Below, piece by piece: positions 17,711 to 27,099 of a stretch of 64,000 bases of DNA. Below the pieces are notes generated by a model. It was not told where the DNA came from, searched no databases, and saw nothing but the letters and a program-made list of their open reading frames with translations. The DNA comes from Sporosarcina oncorhynchi. GTDB taxonomy: Bacteria; Bacillota; Bacilli; Bacillales_A; Planococcaceae. The stretch spans positions 616,001 through 680,000 of the forward strand of contig NZ_CP129118.1 of the NCBI RefSeq assembly GCF_033304615.1, in the 5' to 3' direction. Position numbers and translations under genes: made by a program. Position 1 is the first letter of the stretch; the number at the start of each line of letters is the position of its first letter.

Positions 17711-17844
17711 ATAGTTTTTTGAATAGAGAAAAATAAATTTGAATTTTTATGCAATTTAAAAAGGGTTTTCTTCAACTTTGTTGAATTAGTATTGTTGGAG
17801 AAAGTTTAAATTACTAAATTATTCTAAGGAAAGAAGGGAGAAAG

Positions 17845-18528
17845 GTGATTAAGAAAATGCTAGGCTCGTATATTGAGCCTGCGAAGGAAAATGTACATCA
17901 CCGTTATCGTTCATGGGTTCACTGTTATAACTATTTTAAGGAAAATCACGCCGAATTGCATACAGAAGCGGTCCAAGACGTGGCTGCATTACATCTAGGT
18001 TTTTATTTGGCAAGTTTGGATATGATGGGTGAGCGTTCAAAATTGTTGCAAGTAGATTATCGAATCCACTTGAATTTTATCAAGAAGGTTGTAGCTGATC
18101 CGGAATATCATTTTTATTATACGGAAGAAGGCAGAAAGATGGTTAAGCCCGATGGTGTAGCCGATCTGCTGGACTTGATGGAGGTGACGCGGGAATGTTA
18201 TGAGCCGCATATTAAAGCGTCTGACACGCTCGTCACAAAAATTCTATCAGGTGTTTTTGGCTGCATTCCTGCTTATGACCGTTATCTCATTCGGGGTCTC
18301 ACCTTGAATGACTTGAGTAGTTCGTTGACGGTCGATTCCCTCAACGTGTTAGTGGAATTCTTCAAAGAGTATGAGGAGGAGTTTACTCCGTTCATACAGC
18401 ATAGTCTACCTGAGATGCGGTTTCTCGATATCTATTTCTGGCAGTGCGGGAAATGGGAGGAAGAAGCGGTTGCACGTCAGATGCAAGAACAATCGTTAAT
18501 AGAAAAGTCCCTCTCGCCTGTTCAATGA
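17845..18528 (+). CDS. Hypothetical protein
   Basis: A 227-residue soluble protein, helical throughout, rich in Tyr and His at the N-terminus (ENVHHRYRSWVHCYNYFKEN). I do not recognise a family. GTG 17845 has AGAAGGGAG 5 bp upstream. A perfect dyad TTCAAC-ttt-GTTGAA lies at 17771-17785 in the promoter region and could be an operator. The gene stands alone, with a terminator before it and an insertion sequence about 110 bp after it. Confidence 0.78.
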   Translation: MIKKMLGSYIEPAKENVHHRYRSWVHCYNYFKENHAELHTEAVQDVAALHLGFYLASLDMMGERSKLLQVDYRIHLNFIKKVVADPEYHFYYTEEGRKMVKPDGVADLLDLMEVTRECYEPHIKASDTLVTKILSGVFGCIPAYDRYLIRGLTLNDLSSSLTVDSLNVLVEFFKEYEEEFTPFIQHSLPEMRFLDIYFWQCGKWEEEAVARQMQEQSLIEKSLSPVQ

Positions 18529-18641
18529 AGCTATTCGTCTGTTAGTTTTTCTGAAGTTGTACTACCCATCGTGTATGGATAATACAGTACTAGTAGAGAA
18601 ATCTAGCTGTATCGGGTGAAATCCATACAGTATCGGTAAAT

Positions 18642-20481
18642 GGTAGTGTCAAAATTTCTATGAAAACTCAAATTCGCGACTCGCACTACAGTAAGTCGTC
18701 GGCCATGTACCGCAATCGCTCTTGACAAACAGTCGAAAAAGGTTGCGTAGTGTGCACCAAGGGCGAAGGGGACAAAAAGAAGACATGACAAATAGCCCTT
18801 GACTTTAACCAATTTTAACCTTTTTCTCCGTTCGGTTTGTCAAGAGTTCGCTTCGCCGATTGCTCGATTCACGATGTTCCCAAAAGCTCAGCTAAACAAA
18901 AAGTCAGCTGGCATTCTCGGTCAGCCACTGTTGCGATAGTTCAATCAGTTTCGTCCATCGAGCGGGCATGTGAGGCATTTCCTTCAATTCTGGGACAATC
19001 ACAGGTACCCGGCCTTCCAAGGATGAATGAGGACGGAGAAAGTTGAAGTACGCGACAAACAGCGTCACGTGAGAAACCGATCCATCTTCGGAACCAAAGC
19101 CATGGGTGGCGCGGTAGTTCCCTTTAAATGTCCGGTTCAAACGCTCGATGATTTGCTTCAATGGACGATATTCAGTTGACACAGGGTCTTCGTTTGTCAG
19201 CCCGATTACACGTGTCACATCAAAATGGATATCGTGTTGCGCAAAGAATTGTTGGGCCAACAGGTAGATAGGGTTTCCGTCCACCACGATGTTCAAGTTC
19301 TCTGGAATGGTCTTCATCTTCCTGAACATATCATCCAGGGCGCGAATCGCTGAAAAGGTGTCCCGATTCGGTGAAGTCCGATAGGACAGGATGACCTTCT
19401 TAGCGGCATCGAAAAAGAAGAAGATGTAATGCCAGCGCCCGTTTACACGGATGTAGGTTTCATCCCCACAGAACTGATCAGACAACTCGTACGGGAAATT
19501 ATCCACAAAAGGCTTCACCGTCAACGCAACACTGTTCATGTAGTTCAGCACACTTTGATGAGAAATATGCACGTTATGAACGTCTCTCATCAGCGCTGCG
19601 GTCTTCCGTGCGGAGATGCCATAGTTTACGTGGTACGTAAGAATGAGCCCGAGTGTGTGTGAAGACACATAGATCCTGGAGAGATCCACCTTAGGTTGAA
19701 CCGGGGACGCATCTGCCATCGGTTTGAAATCGAATTGAAACTGACGGTAAATATACCGAACTTTGAAGGCCTGGGGATCTTCCTTGAATCGTTTCTTTTC
19801 TGCTTGTGTCATTTGGCGCAACTTCTTTTGGTAATAGGAACAGTCATTGTTCTTACATTTGAAAACGTCGAAGTCCTTTCGTTCTTTTACTTTTTCAAGT
19901 GTTTTTAAGCAGTGGGGACATTTGAGGATGGCTTCCTTCAGATACCGGCTTTGTTTATTAAAGAGGCATCCGCAGACTTTACATTGGAATTGCCCTTTGT
20001 CTCCGTTGTTCGCATACAGGTAGCTGGATGGAGCACTACACCGCGGACAGCACAGCTTTTCAGGAACGCTCGATTTGGCATTCTTTCGTCGCTGGACGGG
20101 TTTTAGAGACTTCCCATGGGCTTTAAAATAATCATCCAATAAGTCCTGAAAGGACAGCTTCTCGAGTTTCTCCAGAACGGGAAGCTCATCAATCTGAAGT
20201 TTTCGATAAGGCTTGTCTACAGGCTCATCGGGCCGCACACTCCCGACGGCCTTTCCAAGCACTACCGTAAGTAACGTAATAATAATTGTGTGCTGGTACT
20301 TGATATATTGAAGTAAATAAGCTAATAATTGAGGGTACAACTTGTCACTTCCTATTCTGGATGTTGGGTGTCTGGTAACCTCAATTATCCGTAGAATTTA
20401 GGGGGTGGCAAGTTTTTTTTATTGAAACCCATAATCTATAAGGATTTATTAGCTTTTTACTATAGAAGTTTTGACAATAAC
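18642..20481 (-). mobile_element. Complete insertion sequence, 1840 bp
   Basis: The ends are imperfect inverted repeats: left GGTAGTGTCAAAATTTCTAT and, read inward from the right, GTTATTGTCAAAACTTCTAT (17 of 20 match). Both ends are flanked by the direct repeat CGGTAAAT (18634-18641 and 20482-20489), an 8-bp target duplication. One DDE transposase gene fills the interior on the minus strand. About 260 bp lie between the left end and the transposase stop, and 140 bp between its start and the right end. Intact ends, intact frame and unaltered duplication point to recent movement. Confidence 0.9.
18904..20340 (-). CDS. DDE transposase, IS6/IS240-like catalytic domain with zinc motifs
   Basis: A 478-residue transposase. 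Two zinc-finger-like clusters occupy residues 97-125 (CCPRC...CKVCGC) and 141-167 (CPHC...CKNNDC). The catalytic triad is Asp293 in GDETYIRVNGRWHYIF, Asp354 in VVDGNPIY and Glu399 in IIERLNRTFKGNYR, followed by FNFLRPHSSL. The core resembles the IS6/IS240 DDE domain, but the long N-terminal part and the length are unlike typical IS6 enzymes (about 230 residues), so the IS family is left open. TTG 20340 is supported by AGGAAG 7 bp upstream. No frameshift is seen. Confidence 0.9.
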   Translation of the reverse strand: MYPQLLAYLLQYIKYQHTIIITLLTVVLGKAVGSVRPDEPVDKPYRKLQIDELPVLEKLEKLSFQDLLDDYFKAHGKSLKPVQRRKNAKSSVPEKLCCPRCSAPSSYLYANNGDKGQFQCKVCGCLFNKQSRYLKEAILKCPHCLKTLEKVKERKDFDVFKCKNNDCSYYQKKLRQMTQAEKKRFKEDPQAFKVRYIYRQFQFDFKPMADASPVQPKVDLSRIYVSSHTLGLILTYHVNYGISARKTAALMRDVHNVHISHQSVLNYMNSVALTVKPFVDNFPYELSDQFCGDETYIRVNGRWHYIFFFFDAAKKVILSYRTSPNRDTFSAIRALDDMFRKMKTIPENLNIVVDGNPIYLLAQQFFAQHDIHFDVTRVIGLTNEDPVSTEYRPLKQIIERLNRTFKGNYRATHGFGSEDGSVSHVTLFVAYFNFLRPHSSLEGRVPVIVPELKEMPHMPARWTKLIELSQQWLTENAS

Positions 20482-20504
20482 CGGTAAATAACGGAGGGGA
20501 ATGG

Positions 20505-21326
20505 ATGAAATGTGTTCATTGTGGAAATGAACAAAGAGAAGGGCAGTTCTGTTTAAGATGTGGCACACGATTGCAAGTAGCGGGCTATCCCATTACTGAA
20601 CAAGGGGCAATGCAAATCGAGAACGTGCCGGGAGAAGTGTTTGTAGAGCGAGTCGATACAAGTGTGCAGTTCGATCAACTGAAAGAACGGTTGAAAGAAT
20701 ATGGACACTATTTTCTGCGGCATGTAAAACATCCGTCTATCAGTTTTAATGGACAATCGCATGATCTGACACATGCAGTCGTGTCATTGATGCTGTATGC
20801 ACTTCTTTTCAGCTTGACGGTATTCATGGCGATTAAAGATGTTTTACAGGACTCATTTATCGTCTTGGATGAAGTCGGGGCGACGATGCAGGAAATACCA
20901 TCTCACTTCCTTGTATTTTGGCATATTTTCTTGTTTGTCTTTGTCAGTTTCGTTATTGTTCTGTTTGCACTGCAAGTAGGCGCAAAGCTGTTCGGACCGG
21001 ATTATTCAATGCAGAAAATCACATTGATTTATAGTGCGCACGCGTTGCCTGGCATTGCGATCACTCTAGCAGCTTTAGCGTTCATCCTTATGAATTCAGG
21101 CTTTTACGGAAGTTTGTTGCTCATTGCGGGCATCGTCGTTGTAATGTTGCTCATACCGTTGTATGTAGCGGCAGTTCTCTTATCGAAACGGCCGAAAGGG
21201 GTAGACTCTTTTTATGGGTTCTGCTTGTTCGCACTCGTACTCGGGGGTTCATTCACAATCCTTTTCAAGCTCATCGGGGATTCTGCGGTAATGAGTTATC
21301 TTGAAAGCTTGCGGTTTCTGCTATAG
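20505..21326 (+). CDS. Zinc-ribbon multi-pass membrane protein
   Basis: A 273-residue protein. The N-terminal zinc ribbon is MKCVHCGNEQREGQFCLRCG. About six membrane helices follow between residues 85 and 270. The helical part recalls Yip1-like integral proteins, but I am not sure. GGAGGGG lies 8 bp before the ATG. The insertion sequence ends 23 bp before the start, just ahead of the ribosome site, so the original promoter has been moved 1.85 kb away and expression now depends on the element or is lost. Confidence 0.85.
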   Translation: MKCVHCGNEQREGQFCLRCGTRLQVAGYPITEQGAMQIENVPGEVFVERVDTSVQFDQLKERLKEYGHYFLRHVKHPSISFNGQSHDLTHAVVSLMLYALLFSLTVFMAIKDVLQDSFIVLDEVGATMQEIPSHFLVFWHIFLFVFVSFVIVLFALQVGAKLFGPDYSMQKITLIYSAHALPGIAITLAALAFILMNSGFYGSLLLIAGIVVVMLLIPLYVAAVLLSKRPKGVDSFYGFCLFALVLGGSFTILFKLIGDSAVMSYLESLRFLL

Positions 21327-21334
21327 AAATACGT

Positions 21335-21367
21335 AACCGGACTCCGCTCAAACGGAATCCGGTTTTT
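21335..21367. terminator. Bidirectional terminator overlapping gntR end
   Basis: AACCGGAcTCCG pairs with CGGAaTCCGGTT and runs into TTTTT on the plus strand. The last codons and stop of the convergent GntR gene lie inside the stem. Confidence 0.88.
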
Positions 21368-22040
21368 GAATTTTGGGCTGTTCATTTTTCGTTAGGCGTG
21401 CTTTAATGTATTCAAATCCGTTATTGACATGGATCCGCATCGCTTCACTCGCTGCCGTCTTATCGCGCTTTTCTATAGAAGAGACAATTTGCAGATGTTC
21501 TTCATGAATTTCAGCACGCCGGACATCGCTGTAAGATGACAAATTCCGGTTGTGGTAAATAACATCGTTTAGTTGGCTCAGCAAGTTATTCAGCGTCCGG
21601 TTGTTGGCGTAATGGAGCAGTGTATTATGGATTTCTGAGTTGATGTCAACGTATTTTGTGAAATCTGTCGTTTCGTTCGACTGCTCGACAAGTGCATACA
21701 ACTTACGGATGCCTTCCGCGTCAATCTGTTCTGTCGCGAGTTCGACGGCAAGCATTTCGAGCGATTCACGGCATTGATACACTTCTGTAATTTCCGTATC
21801 GGTGAACTCCTGCACAATAGCCCCGCGCCAAGGGATGATTTTGACGAGGCCTTCGGATGCCAGCCTCCGGAATGCTTCTCGAACAGGTGTCGTACTGACA
21901 TTCATCTGCTCGCTCACTTTCGTCTCCGTAAGGCGGGTCCCTGGCTCGATATCCCCTTCGATAATAGCAGTCTTAATATGTTCATAGACAACGACATTGA
22001 GCGGCTGCCTACCGACCGATTTAATTTTATTAATACTCAT
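21348..22040 (-). CDS. GntR-family (FadR/FCD) transcriptional regulator
   Basis: A 230-residue regulator. The N-terminal winged helix (VVYEHIKTAIIEGDIEPGTR; STTPVREAFRRLASEGLV) is followed by an FCD all-helical ligand domain (about 85-215) with His residues placed to bind a metal (IHNTLLHYANN; EIHEEHLQIV; RIHVNNG). ATG 22040 has AAGGAG 7 bp upstream; an extra 8 codons upstream lack support. It is the last gene of the peptide-use operon. The matching dyads at 29852 and 31467 are candidate operators. Confidence 0.92.
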   Translation of the reverse strand: MSINKIKSVGRQPLNVVVYEHIKTAIIEGDIEPGTRLTETKVSEQMNVSTTPVREAFRRLASEGLVKIIPWRGAIVQEFTDTEITEVYQCRESLEMLAVELATEQIDAEGIRKLYALVEQSNETTDFTKYVDINSEIHNTLLHYANNRTLNNLLSQLNDVIYHNRNLSSYSDVRRAEIHEEHLQIVSSIEKRDKTAASEAMRIHVNNGFEYIKARLTKNEQPKIQKPDSV

Positions 22041-22067
22041 AGAATTGCTCCTTTCCCGTGACAATCG

Positions 22068-23009
22068 TCAACCAACGATTTTTCCGTGTGCCAAAATGAG
22101 TTTCCCGTCAATGAACAGCTGAGGGCGTGTAATAACGCAGTCGATATGGACGTCCGCATGGATTGTCCCGCCGAATGTATGATTGGATCCGAATGCGATA
22201 TGACAAGTACCCGCTTTCTTTTCATCTTCGAGCACATTGCCTGTCATCCTCGCCATCGGATTTGTTCCAATGCCTAATTCCGCTAACATCCTGCCGTCTC
22301 CATCCCCAAGCAGTGCGAGTAATGCTTCCCCTTGACTTCCGCTTGCTGCTACTAGTTTACCATTTTCCACCCTGATTGTAACCGCTTTCGTCAGTCGACC
22401 AATATCAGCAATGGATCCGTCAATGACGATTTCCCCGTTAGCGGTTCCTTCGAGCGGTGCAATATACGTTTCGCCGGACGGAAGATTACCTGACTGCCCG
22501 CATCCGCGCAACAAACCCGAACTGACCTTTGGCGAACGGCCATCGATTCTGAACGTCAGTACTTTATTTTCTGTATGGATTGTCACTTCACGGCTATTTT
22601 TTAGTTGTTCAGCAATTAGCTCGCCAGTTTTTTGAACCTCCTCATAGTCTGCAAGTAAAGCACCAGTTTCGAGCATATCTGCTGTCAAACCAGGCATCGT
22701 TGCGACACGGGTTCCGGCAGCGGCAGCGTGTTTCCTCGAATTCGTATGGGAAAGGGAATGAGCCGTAATACAGATTGCAACATCAGCTTCTTTCATGGCT
22801 TTTGCAATCGAAAGAGGCGGTTCGGTGCCTGACTTTCCACTCGGTTCGAAAGCCAGTAGCTCGGTGACAGCACCGACTGCCTTGCCGGCTTGTACAAAGA
22901 CATTCCCTAAGTCCTTTTTCGTCGAGTCAATCACGATGAGCAAATCCTCGCCTGGCAGGACATTTAAATTCACTTGTAGCATGCGTTTTACAGTATGTAT
23001 CGGGTTCAT
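22068..23009 (-). CDS. Metallo-aminopeptidase-like protein (M29/NicX-like), copy 2
   Basis: A 313-residue cytoplasmic protein of the leucyl aminopeptidase/aminopeptidase T group, which also includes NicX-type dioxygenases. Visible marks are PLEGTANGEIVIDGSI, LAELGIGTNP, KAGTCHIAFGSNHTFGG and HADVHIDCVI, where Glu and His residues can bind metal. It is a tandem paralogue of the gene at 23094-24062. ATG 23009 has AAAGGAAC upstream and matches the start of the paralogue; the upstream GTG would overlap the spacer. Its place behind an Opp importer suggests it trims imported peptides or derivatives. Confidence 0.85.
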   Translation of the reverse strand: MNPIHTVKRMLQVNLNVLPGEDLLIVIDSTKKDLGNVFVQAGKAVGAVTELLAFEPSGKSGTEPPLSIAKAMKEADVAICITAHSLSHTNSRKHAAAAGTRVATMPGLTADMLETGALLADYEEVQKTGELIAEQLKNSREVTIHTENKVLTFRIDGRSPKVSSGLLRGCGQSGNLPSGETYIAPLEGTANGEIVIDGSIADIGRLTKAVTIRVENGKLVAASGSQGEALLALLGDGDGRMLAELGIGTNPMARMTGNVLEDEKKAGTCHIAFGSNHTFGGTIHADVHIDCVITRPQLFIDGKLILAHGKIVG

Positions 23010-23093
23010 TCGAATAGTTCCTTTCGTGTATGTAAAACAAATGAAGGGAGATGTGTTATCTTCCTTCATTTGATTGGTTATATATGCTGTTAA

Positions 23094-24062
23094 TTATAAT
23101 AATACATTGCCGTCTTCAATAATCGTCACACCGTCAGCGACGAGTGTTACTCCTGTCATAATGAGATCATAATGACAAGCCGCTTTCACTGTTCCGCCAA
23201 GCGTAATGCTCGATCCGATACCGATATGGACGGAGCCAAATACACCTTCATCTTCTAGCATCAATCCGTTGAATTTACAGCGCGGATTCAGACCCACACC
23301 GATTTCTGCAATATTATAGACGTTTTCATCATTTTTTGAAGCAAGGTCGTCTTTCAAAATTTGTGCTTCGTAGCCACCTTCAATATTTGTAATCATACCA
23401 TCCTTTACAGTGACAACCACATTCTCTTTCACAAGGCCGATGCCAATATACGGGATGCTCGCATTCGTGACGATTGTTCCGTTTGCTGTGCCTTCAAGAG
23501 GGGAGACGTTTGCTTCGATTGTCGGAACTGGCGCGAATTGACCGGCTTTTACCATACCTGTCATGGCGTTGGACTTGCGGCCAGTTGCCGACATCGTCAA
23601 ATCCGTTCCATGACTTGTTTTCAGATGAATGACCTCAGCGTTCTCAAGTGCTTTTGCAACTGCTTCACAAGTCGGCGCGGCTTTCGGGAAATCAGCCATG
23701 ACGCCGCTATCGATGAGCATATGTTCTTCAAATTGTGTCAACATGATCCCGCGTGAACCGTTCTGTACAGCGTTTTTCACCGCGTATGTATGGGTGATGG
23801 ATGTGAATACGGCACTGATGAATACATCACTTTCTAGCATTGCGGCAGCGACAGTCTCAGGCGGCTCGGCACTATCGGAAGTGCGGGGCATGATAATCGA
23901 AATGACCGGCTCCGCTCCGACTGCGACAACTGCAGCCGCTACACTTTCAGCGATGGACATCGTTTTTGGTTCCGTAATGATGACGACCTTCTCATTCTCT
24001 TTCACTTGTGCACATACTTCAACAACTTGCTTGGCGCCTTTGGCCATAAGGATTTGATTCAT
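23094..24062 (-). CDS. Metallo-aminopeptidase-like protein (M29/NicX-like), copy 1
   Basis: A 322-residue paralogue of the downstream gene with the same marks (SPLEGTANGTIVTNASI, IAEIGVGLNPRC, FGSVHIGIGSSITLGG, ACHYDLIMTG). ATG 24062 is preferred (GGAAGGTGG upstream); the frame is open 20 codons further, into the oppF end. The divergence of the pair suggests different substrates or a hetero-oligomer. Either could act on peptides delivered by the adjacent Opp transporter; a non-peptidase role cannot be excluded. Confidence 0.85.
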   Translation of the reverse strand: MNQILMAKGAKQVVEVCAQVKENEKVVIITEPKTMSIAESVAAAVVAVGAEPVISIIMPRTSDSAEPPETVAAAMLESDVFISAVFTSITHTYAVKNAVQNGSRGIMLTQFEEHMLIDSGVMADFPKAAPTCEAVAKALENAEVIHLKTSHGTDLTMSATGRKSNAMTGMVKAGQFAPVPTIEANVSPLEGTANGTIVTNASIPYIGIGLVKENVVVTVKDGMITNIEGGYEAQILKDDLASKNDENVYNIAEIGVGLNPRCKFNGLMLEDEGVFGSVHIGIGSSITLGGTVKAACHYDLIMTGVTLVADGVTIIEDGNVLL

Positions 24063-24087
24063 AAAAGTTTCCACCTTCCGGATATTT

Positions 24088-25059
24088 TTAGTTTTTCTTT
24101 TCATATAAATGACACGATACAAAATGTTCTTCTTCTATTTCTTTGAAAGCCGGGACGACTTGTGCACAAATATCCATGGCAAATGGACATCTTGTTCGGA
24201 ATGCGCATCCGCTAGGCGGCGACAATGGACTTGCGATTTCTCCGCGCAACTCGATTCGTTCTCTGTTTTTTTCAACTCTTGGATCCGGTAAAGGTATCCA
24301 GGAGATTAATGCTTGCGTATAAGGATGAAGCGGTTTATTGTACAACTTTTCACTCGTCGTCAACTCAACCATTCTTCCTAAATACATGACACCAACCCGG
24401 TCGCTAATATGTTTAATCATCGACAGGTCGTGGGCGATGAATAGATAAGTCAATCCTCTCTCTTCCTGCAGTTCTTGAAGCAGATTGACTACTTGGGCCT
24501 GAATGGACACGTCGAGTGCGGAAATGGGTTCATCCAGAATGATAAATTCCGGATTGACCGCCAATGCACGGGCAATACCAATACGCTGTCTTTGTCCACC
24601 GCTGAACTCATGGGGGTACCGGTTCGCGTGCTCCCGATTTAATCCGACGGTTTCGAGTAATGTGCCGACAAGTTCTTTCCGCTCCTTTTTGGAGGTTGCT
24701 ATACGCTGGTAATCCGCACCTTCAGAGATTAAGTCTTGTACGGTCATCCTTGGATTCAGTGACGAATAAGGATCTTGGAAGATCATTTGCATATTTTTAG
24801 CGCGTGTTTTCATATTGCCGGTCCCTGAATGGATATTCTTTCCATCAAATAGAACATGTCCGTTTGTCGGTTCATAGAGTCCCATAATCGTTCTGCCCGT
24901 AGTTGACTTACCACAACCTGATTCACCGACGAGCCCTAATGTTTCACCTTTATAAATGGAGAACGACAAGTCATTAACAGCTTTCACTACTTGTTTTTTT
25001 CCAACTTTAAAATGTTTCTCTAAGTTTTCCACTTCAATCAGCACTTCATTTGACTGCAT
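24088..25059 (-). CDS. oppF: Oligopeptide ABC transporter ATPase OppF-type
   Basis: A 323-residue ATPase with Walker A GESGCGKSTTG, Q-loop FQDPYSSLNPR, signature FSGGQRQRIGIARAL, Walker B FIILDEPISALDVS and the C-terminal Cys motif of the Opp/Dpp family (CAFRTRCPFAMDIC), which in relatives holds an iron-sulfur cluster. ATG 25059 is chosen because AGGAGG lies 8 bp upstream, inside the end of oppD (14-bp overlap). It works with OppD to drive import through OppBC. Confidence 0.95.
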   Translation of the reverse strand: MQSNEVLIEVENLEKHFKVGKKQVVKAVNDLSFSIYKGETLGLVGESGCGKSTTGRTIMGLYEPTNGHVLFDGKNIHSGTGNMKTRAKNMQMIFQDPYSSLNPRMTVQDLISEGADYQRIATSKKERKELVGTLLETVGLNREHANRYPHEFSGGQRQRIGIARALAVNPEFIILDEPISALDVSIQAQVVNLLQELQEERGLTYLFIAHDLSMIKHISDRVGVMYLGRMVELTTSEKLYNKPLHPYTQALISWIPLPDPRVEKNRERIELRGEIASPLSPPSGCAFRTRCPFAMDICAQVVPAFKEIEEEHFVSCHLYEKKN

Positions 25060-26071
25060 ATACTTCACCTCCTACTATGGATTCCTGCGGCAAACTAACT
25101 GAAGGCGCGTTAGTATCCAATAACCAACATGCGGCGCTATGGGTAGGCGACACATCTGAGCGTGCTGGCATTTCCTCCAGGCAGACTTTCATCGCGTACG
25201 GACAACGTGCGGCGAAAGGACAACCTAATGGCGGCGTCAATAAATTCGGAGGAGTCCCCGGTATGGCTCGTAATTTTGAGCCCATATGCAATTTAGGCAT
25301 TGAAGCTAGCAGACCCCATAAATACGGATGCTTCGGATTATAGAACAGTTCATCAACTGTGCCAGTTTCCACAATGACGCCTGCATACATAACTGCGACG
25401 CGGTCCGCTAAATTGGCGACAACTCCTAAATCATGTGTGATGAAGATGATGCCCATATTCAATACGTTCTGCAAATCACGCAAGAGCTCTAGAATTTGTC
25501 CTTGGATAGTGACGTCGAGCGCAGTCGTCGGTTCATCCGCAATCAGTACTTTCGGATTGCAGGCAAGTGCCATTGCAATGACGGCCCGTTGCCGCATACC
25601 TCCTGAAAATTGGTGAGGATATTGCTTATACCGTACTTCTGGATTCGGAATTTCTACTTTTTTCAATAGTTCAACCGTCTGAGTCTTAGCTTCTTTACTG
25701 GACAGCTTCTGGTGTTTCTTTAATCCTTCAGAAATCTGCCGCCCTATTGTCATCGTGGGATTCAAGGAAGTCATTGCGTCTTGGAAAACCATAGAAATCT
25801 CTGCCCCACGGATCTTTTGCATCGCTTTATCGGATAAAGTCGTTAGGTCTTTGCCGTTATACAATACTCTCCCGCCTGTAATCTTACCGGGCTTTTTCAG
25901 AATTCGCATAATTGCGCGGGAGGTGACCGATTTACCGGAACCCGATTCACCGACAATTGCTAATGTCTCCCCGGCTGAAAGTTGGAGATTGATGCCTCTG
26001 ACAGCTTTTACTTCGCCGGCGTACGTATTGAAAGAAACGGATAGATCTGTAACGTCTAATAGTTGGTTCAT
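25046..26071 (-). CDS. oppD: Oligopeptide ABC transporter ATPase OppD-type
   Basis: A 341-residue ATPase with Walker A GESGSGKSVTS, Q-loop FQDAMTSLNP, signature FSGGMRQRAVIAMAL, Walker B LIADEPTTALDVT and the Opp C-terminal Cys cluster (CPFAARCPYAMKVC). The start has AGGAGGAAT upstream. It lies 10 bp after the oppC stop and pairs with OppF. Confidence 0.95.
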   Translation of the reverse strand: MNQLLDVTDLSVSFNTYAGEVKAVRGINLQLSAGETLAIVGESGSGKSVTSRAIMRILKKPGKITGGRVLYNGKDLTTLSDKAMQKIRGAEISMVFQDAMTSLNPTMTIGRQISEGLKKHQKLSSKEAKTQTVELLKKVEIPNPEVRYKQYPHQFSGGMRQRAVIAMALACNPKVLIADEPTTALDVTIQGQILELLRDLQNVLNMGIIFITHDLGVVANLADRVAVMYAGVIVETGTVDELFYNPKHPYLWGLLASMPKLHMGSKLRAIPGTPPNLLTPPLGCPFAARCPYAMKVCLEEMPARSDVSPTHSAACWLLDTNAPSVSLPQESIVGGEVYAVK

Positions 26072-26081
26072 GGAATTCCTC

Positions 26082-27098
26082 CTACACTCTCATTTTTGGG
26101 TCAAATGCATCTCGGAGCCCGTCTGCTAAAATATTAAAAGAGATCAAGAGCAATGAGATGATCAGTGCCGGCCAAATGACGATATGCGGGAAGATAGTGA
26201 CTGCACTGTACCCTTCACTCGCCAATGAGCCAAGTGAGGCTTGCGGAGCACGGATACCTAAACCGATGAAACTAAGGAATGCTTCAAAGAAAATAGCACT
26301 TGGAATAGTGAACATCGTCGTAATGATGATCTGCCCCAAAGAGTTTGGCATCAAATGCTTAAAGATAACCTTATGGTGGGGAGCACCTAAAGTCCTCGCA
26401 GCTAGCACATATTCCTCATTTTTCAGTTTCAGCATTTGTCCCCGTACAACCCTTGACATGCCTGTCCATCCTGTAATCGTCATCGCGATTACAATAGAAG
26501 TAATTCCAGGTTGGAGCAGAAGTATGACTAGTAAAATCAAAATTAGATTCGGCAAACCGATTAATATTTCTAGAATCCGCTGCATGATATTATCGACCCG
26601 CCCACCGTAATAAGCGGATATACCACCGTAAACAACTCCGATGACCAGGTCAATTGCTGCAGCGAGCAGAGCGATGAACAATGATACACGTGTACCTTCC
26701 CAAATCCGCGTCCATTGATCACGTCCGAGACTGTCTGTGCCAAACCAGAAATATGTATCGACGTCTTTAATTGCATATTGATCGTTACCGTTAATATCCG
26801 TACCGTCCATACCGAGCCATGAAATGTTTTCAAGAATGGGCACTTTGGGTGGTAAATAGGCTCTGCTGACATCTTGATCGTCAAATCCATAGCTGTTCAT
26901 GAATGGACCGAATACGGAAAGTAGCATCAGAATGATGATGATTGCCAAAGCGATGGCAGACGCTTTGTTTTTAAGTAACCGGGAAATTGCGTCAGACCAA
27001 AATCCATTTGTTGAGCTTTCAATTTTCTCTGATTGGGTTTTATCCATCGTCGCTTTTTCGAACATGTCCAATTGTCGTTTGTTAGTTGTTTTCACCAT
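26082..27098 (-). CDS. oppC: Oligopeptide ABC transporter permease OppC-type
   Basis: A 338-residue permease. The N-terminal cytoplasmic tail is about 45 residues. The first membrane helix is AIALAIIIILMLLSVFG, followed by a periplasm-facing loop with FWFGTDSLGRDQWTR and five more helices. The coupling motif EEYVLAARTLGAPHHKVIFKH lies between helices 3 and 5. ATG 27098 begins one base beyond the oppB stop; the frame extends upstream within oppB without a ribosome site. Confidence 0.93.
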   Translation of the reverse strand: MVKTTNKRQLDMFEKATMDKTQSEKIESSTNGFWSDAISRLLKNKASAIALAIIIILMLLSVFGPFMNSYGFDDQDVSRAYLPPKVPILENISWLGMDGTDINGNDQYAIKDVDTYFWFGTDSLGRDQWTRIWEGTRVSLFIALLAAAIDLVIGVVYGGISAYYGGRVDNIMQRILEILIGLPNLILILLVILLLQPGITSIVIAMTITGWTGMSRVVRGQMLKLKNEEYVLAARTLGAPHHKVIFKHLMPNSLGQIIITTMFTIPSAIFFEAFLSFIGLGIRAPQASLGSLASEGYSAVTIFPHIVIWPALIISLLLISFNILADGLRDAFDPKMRV

Positions 27099-27099
27099 A

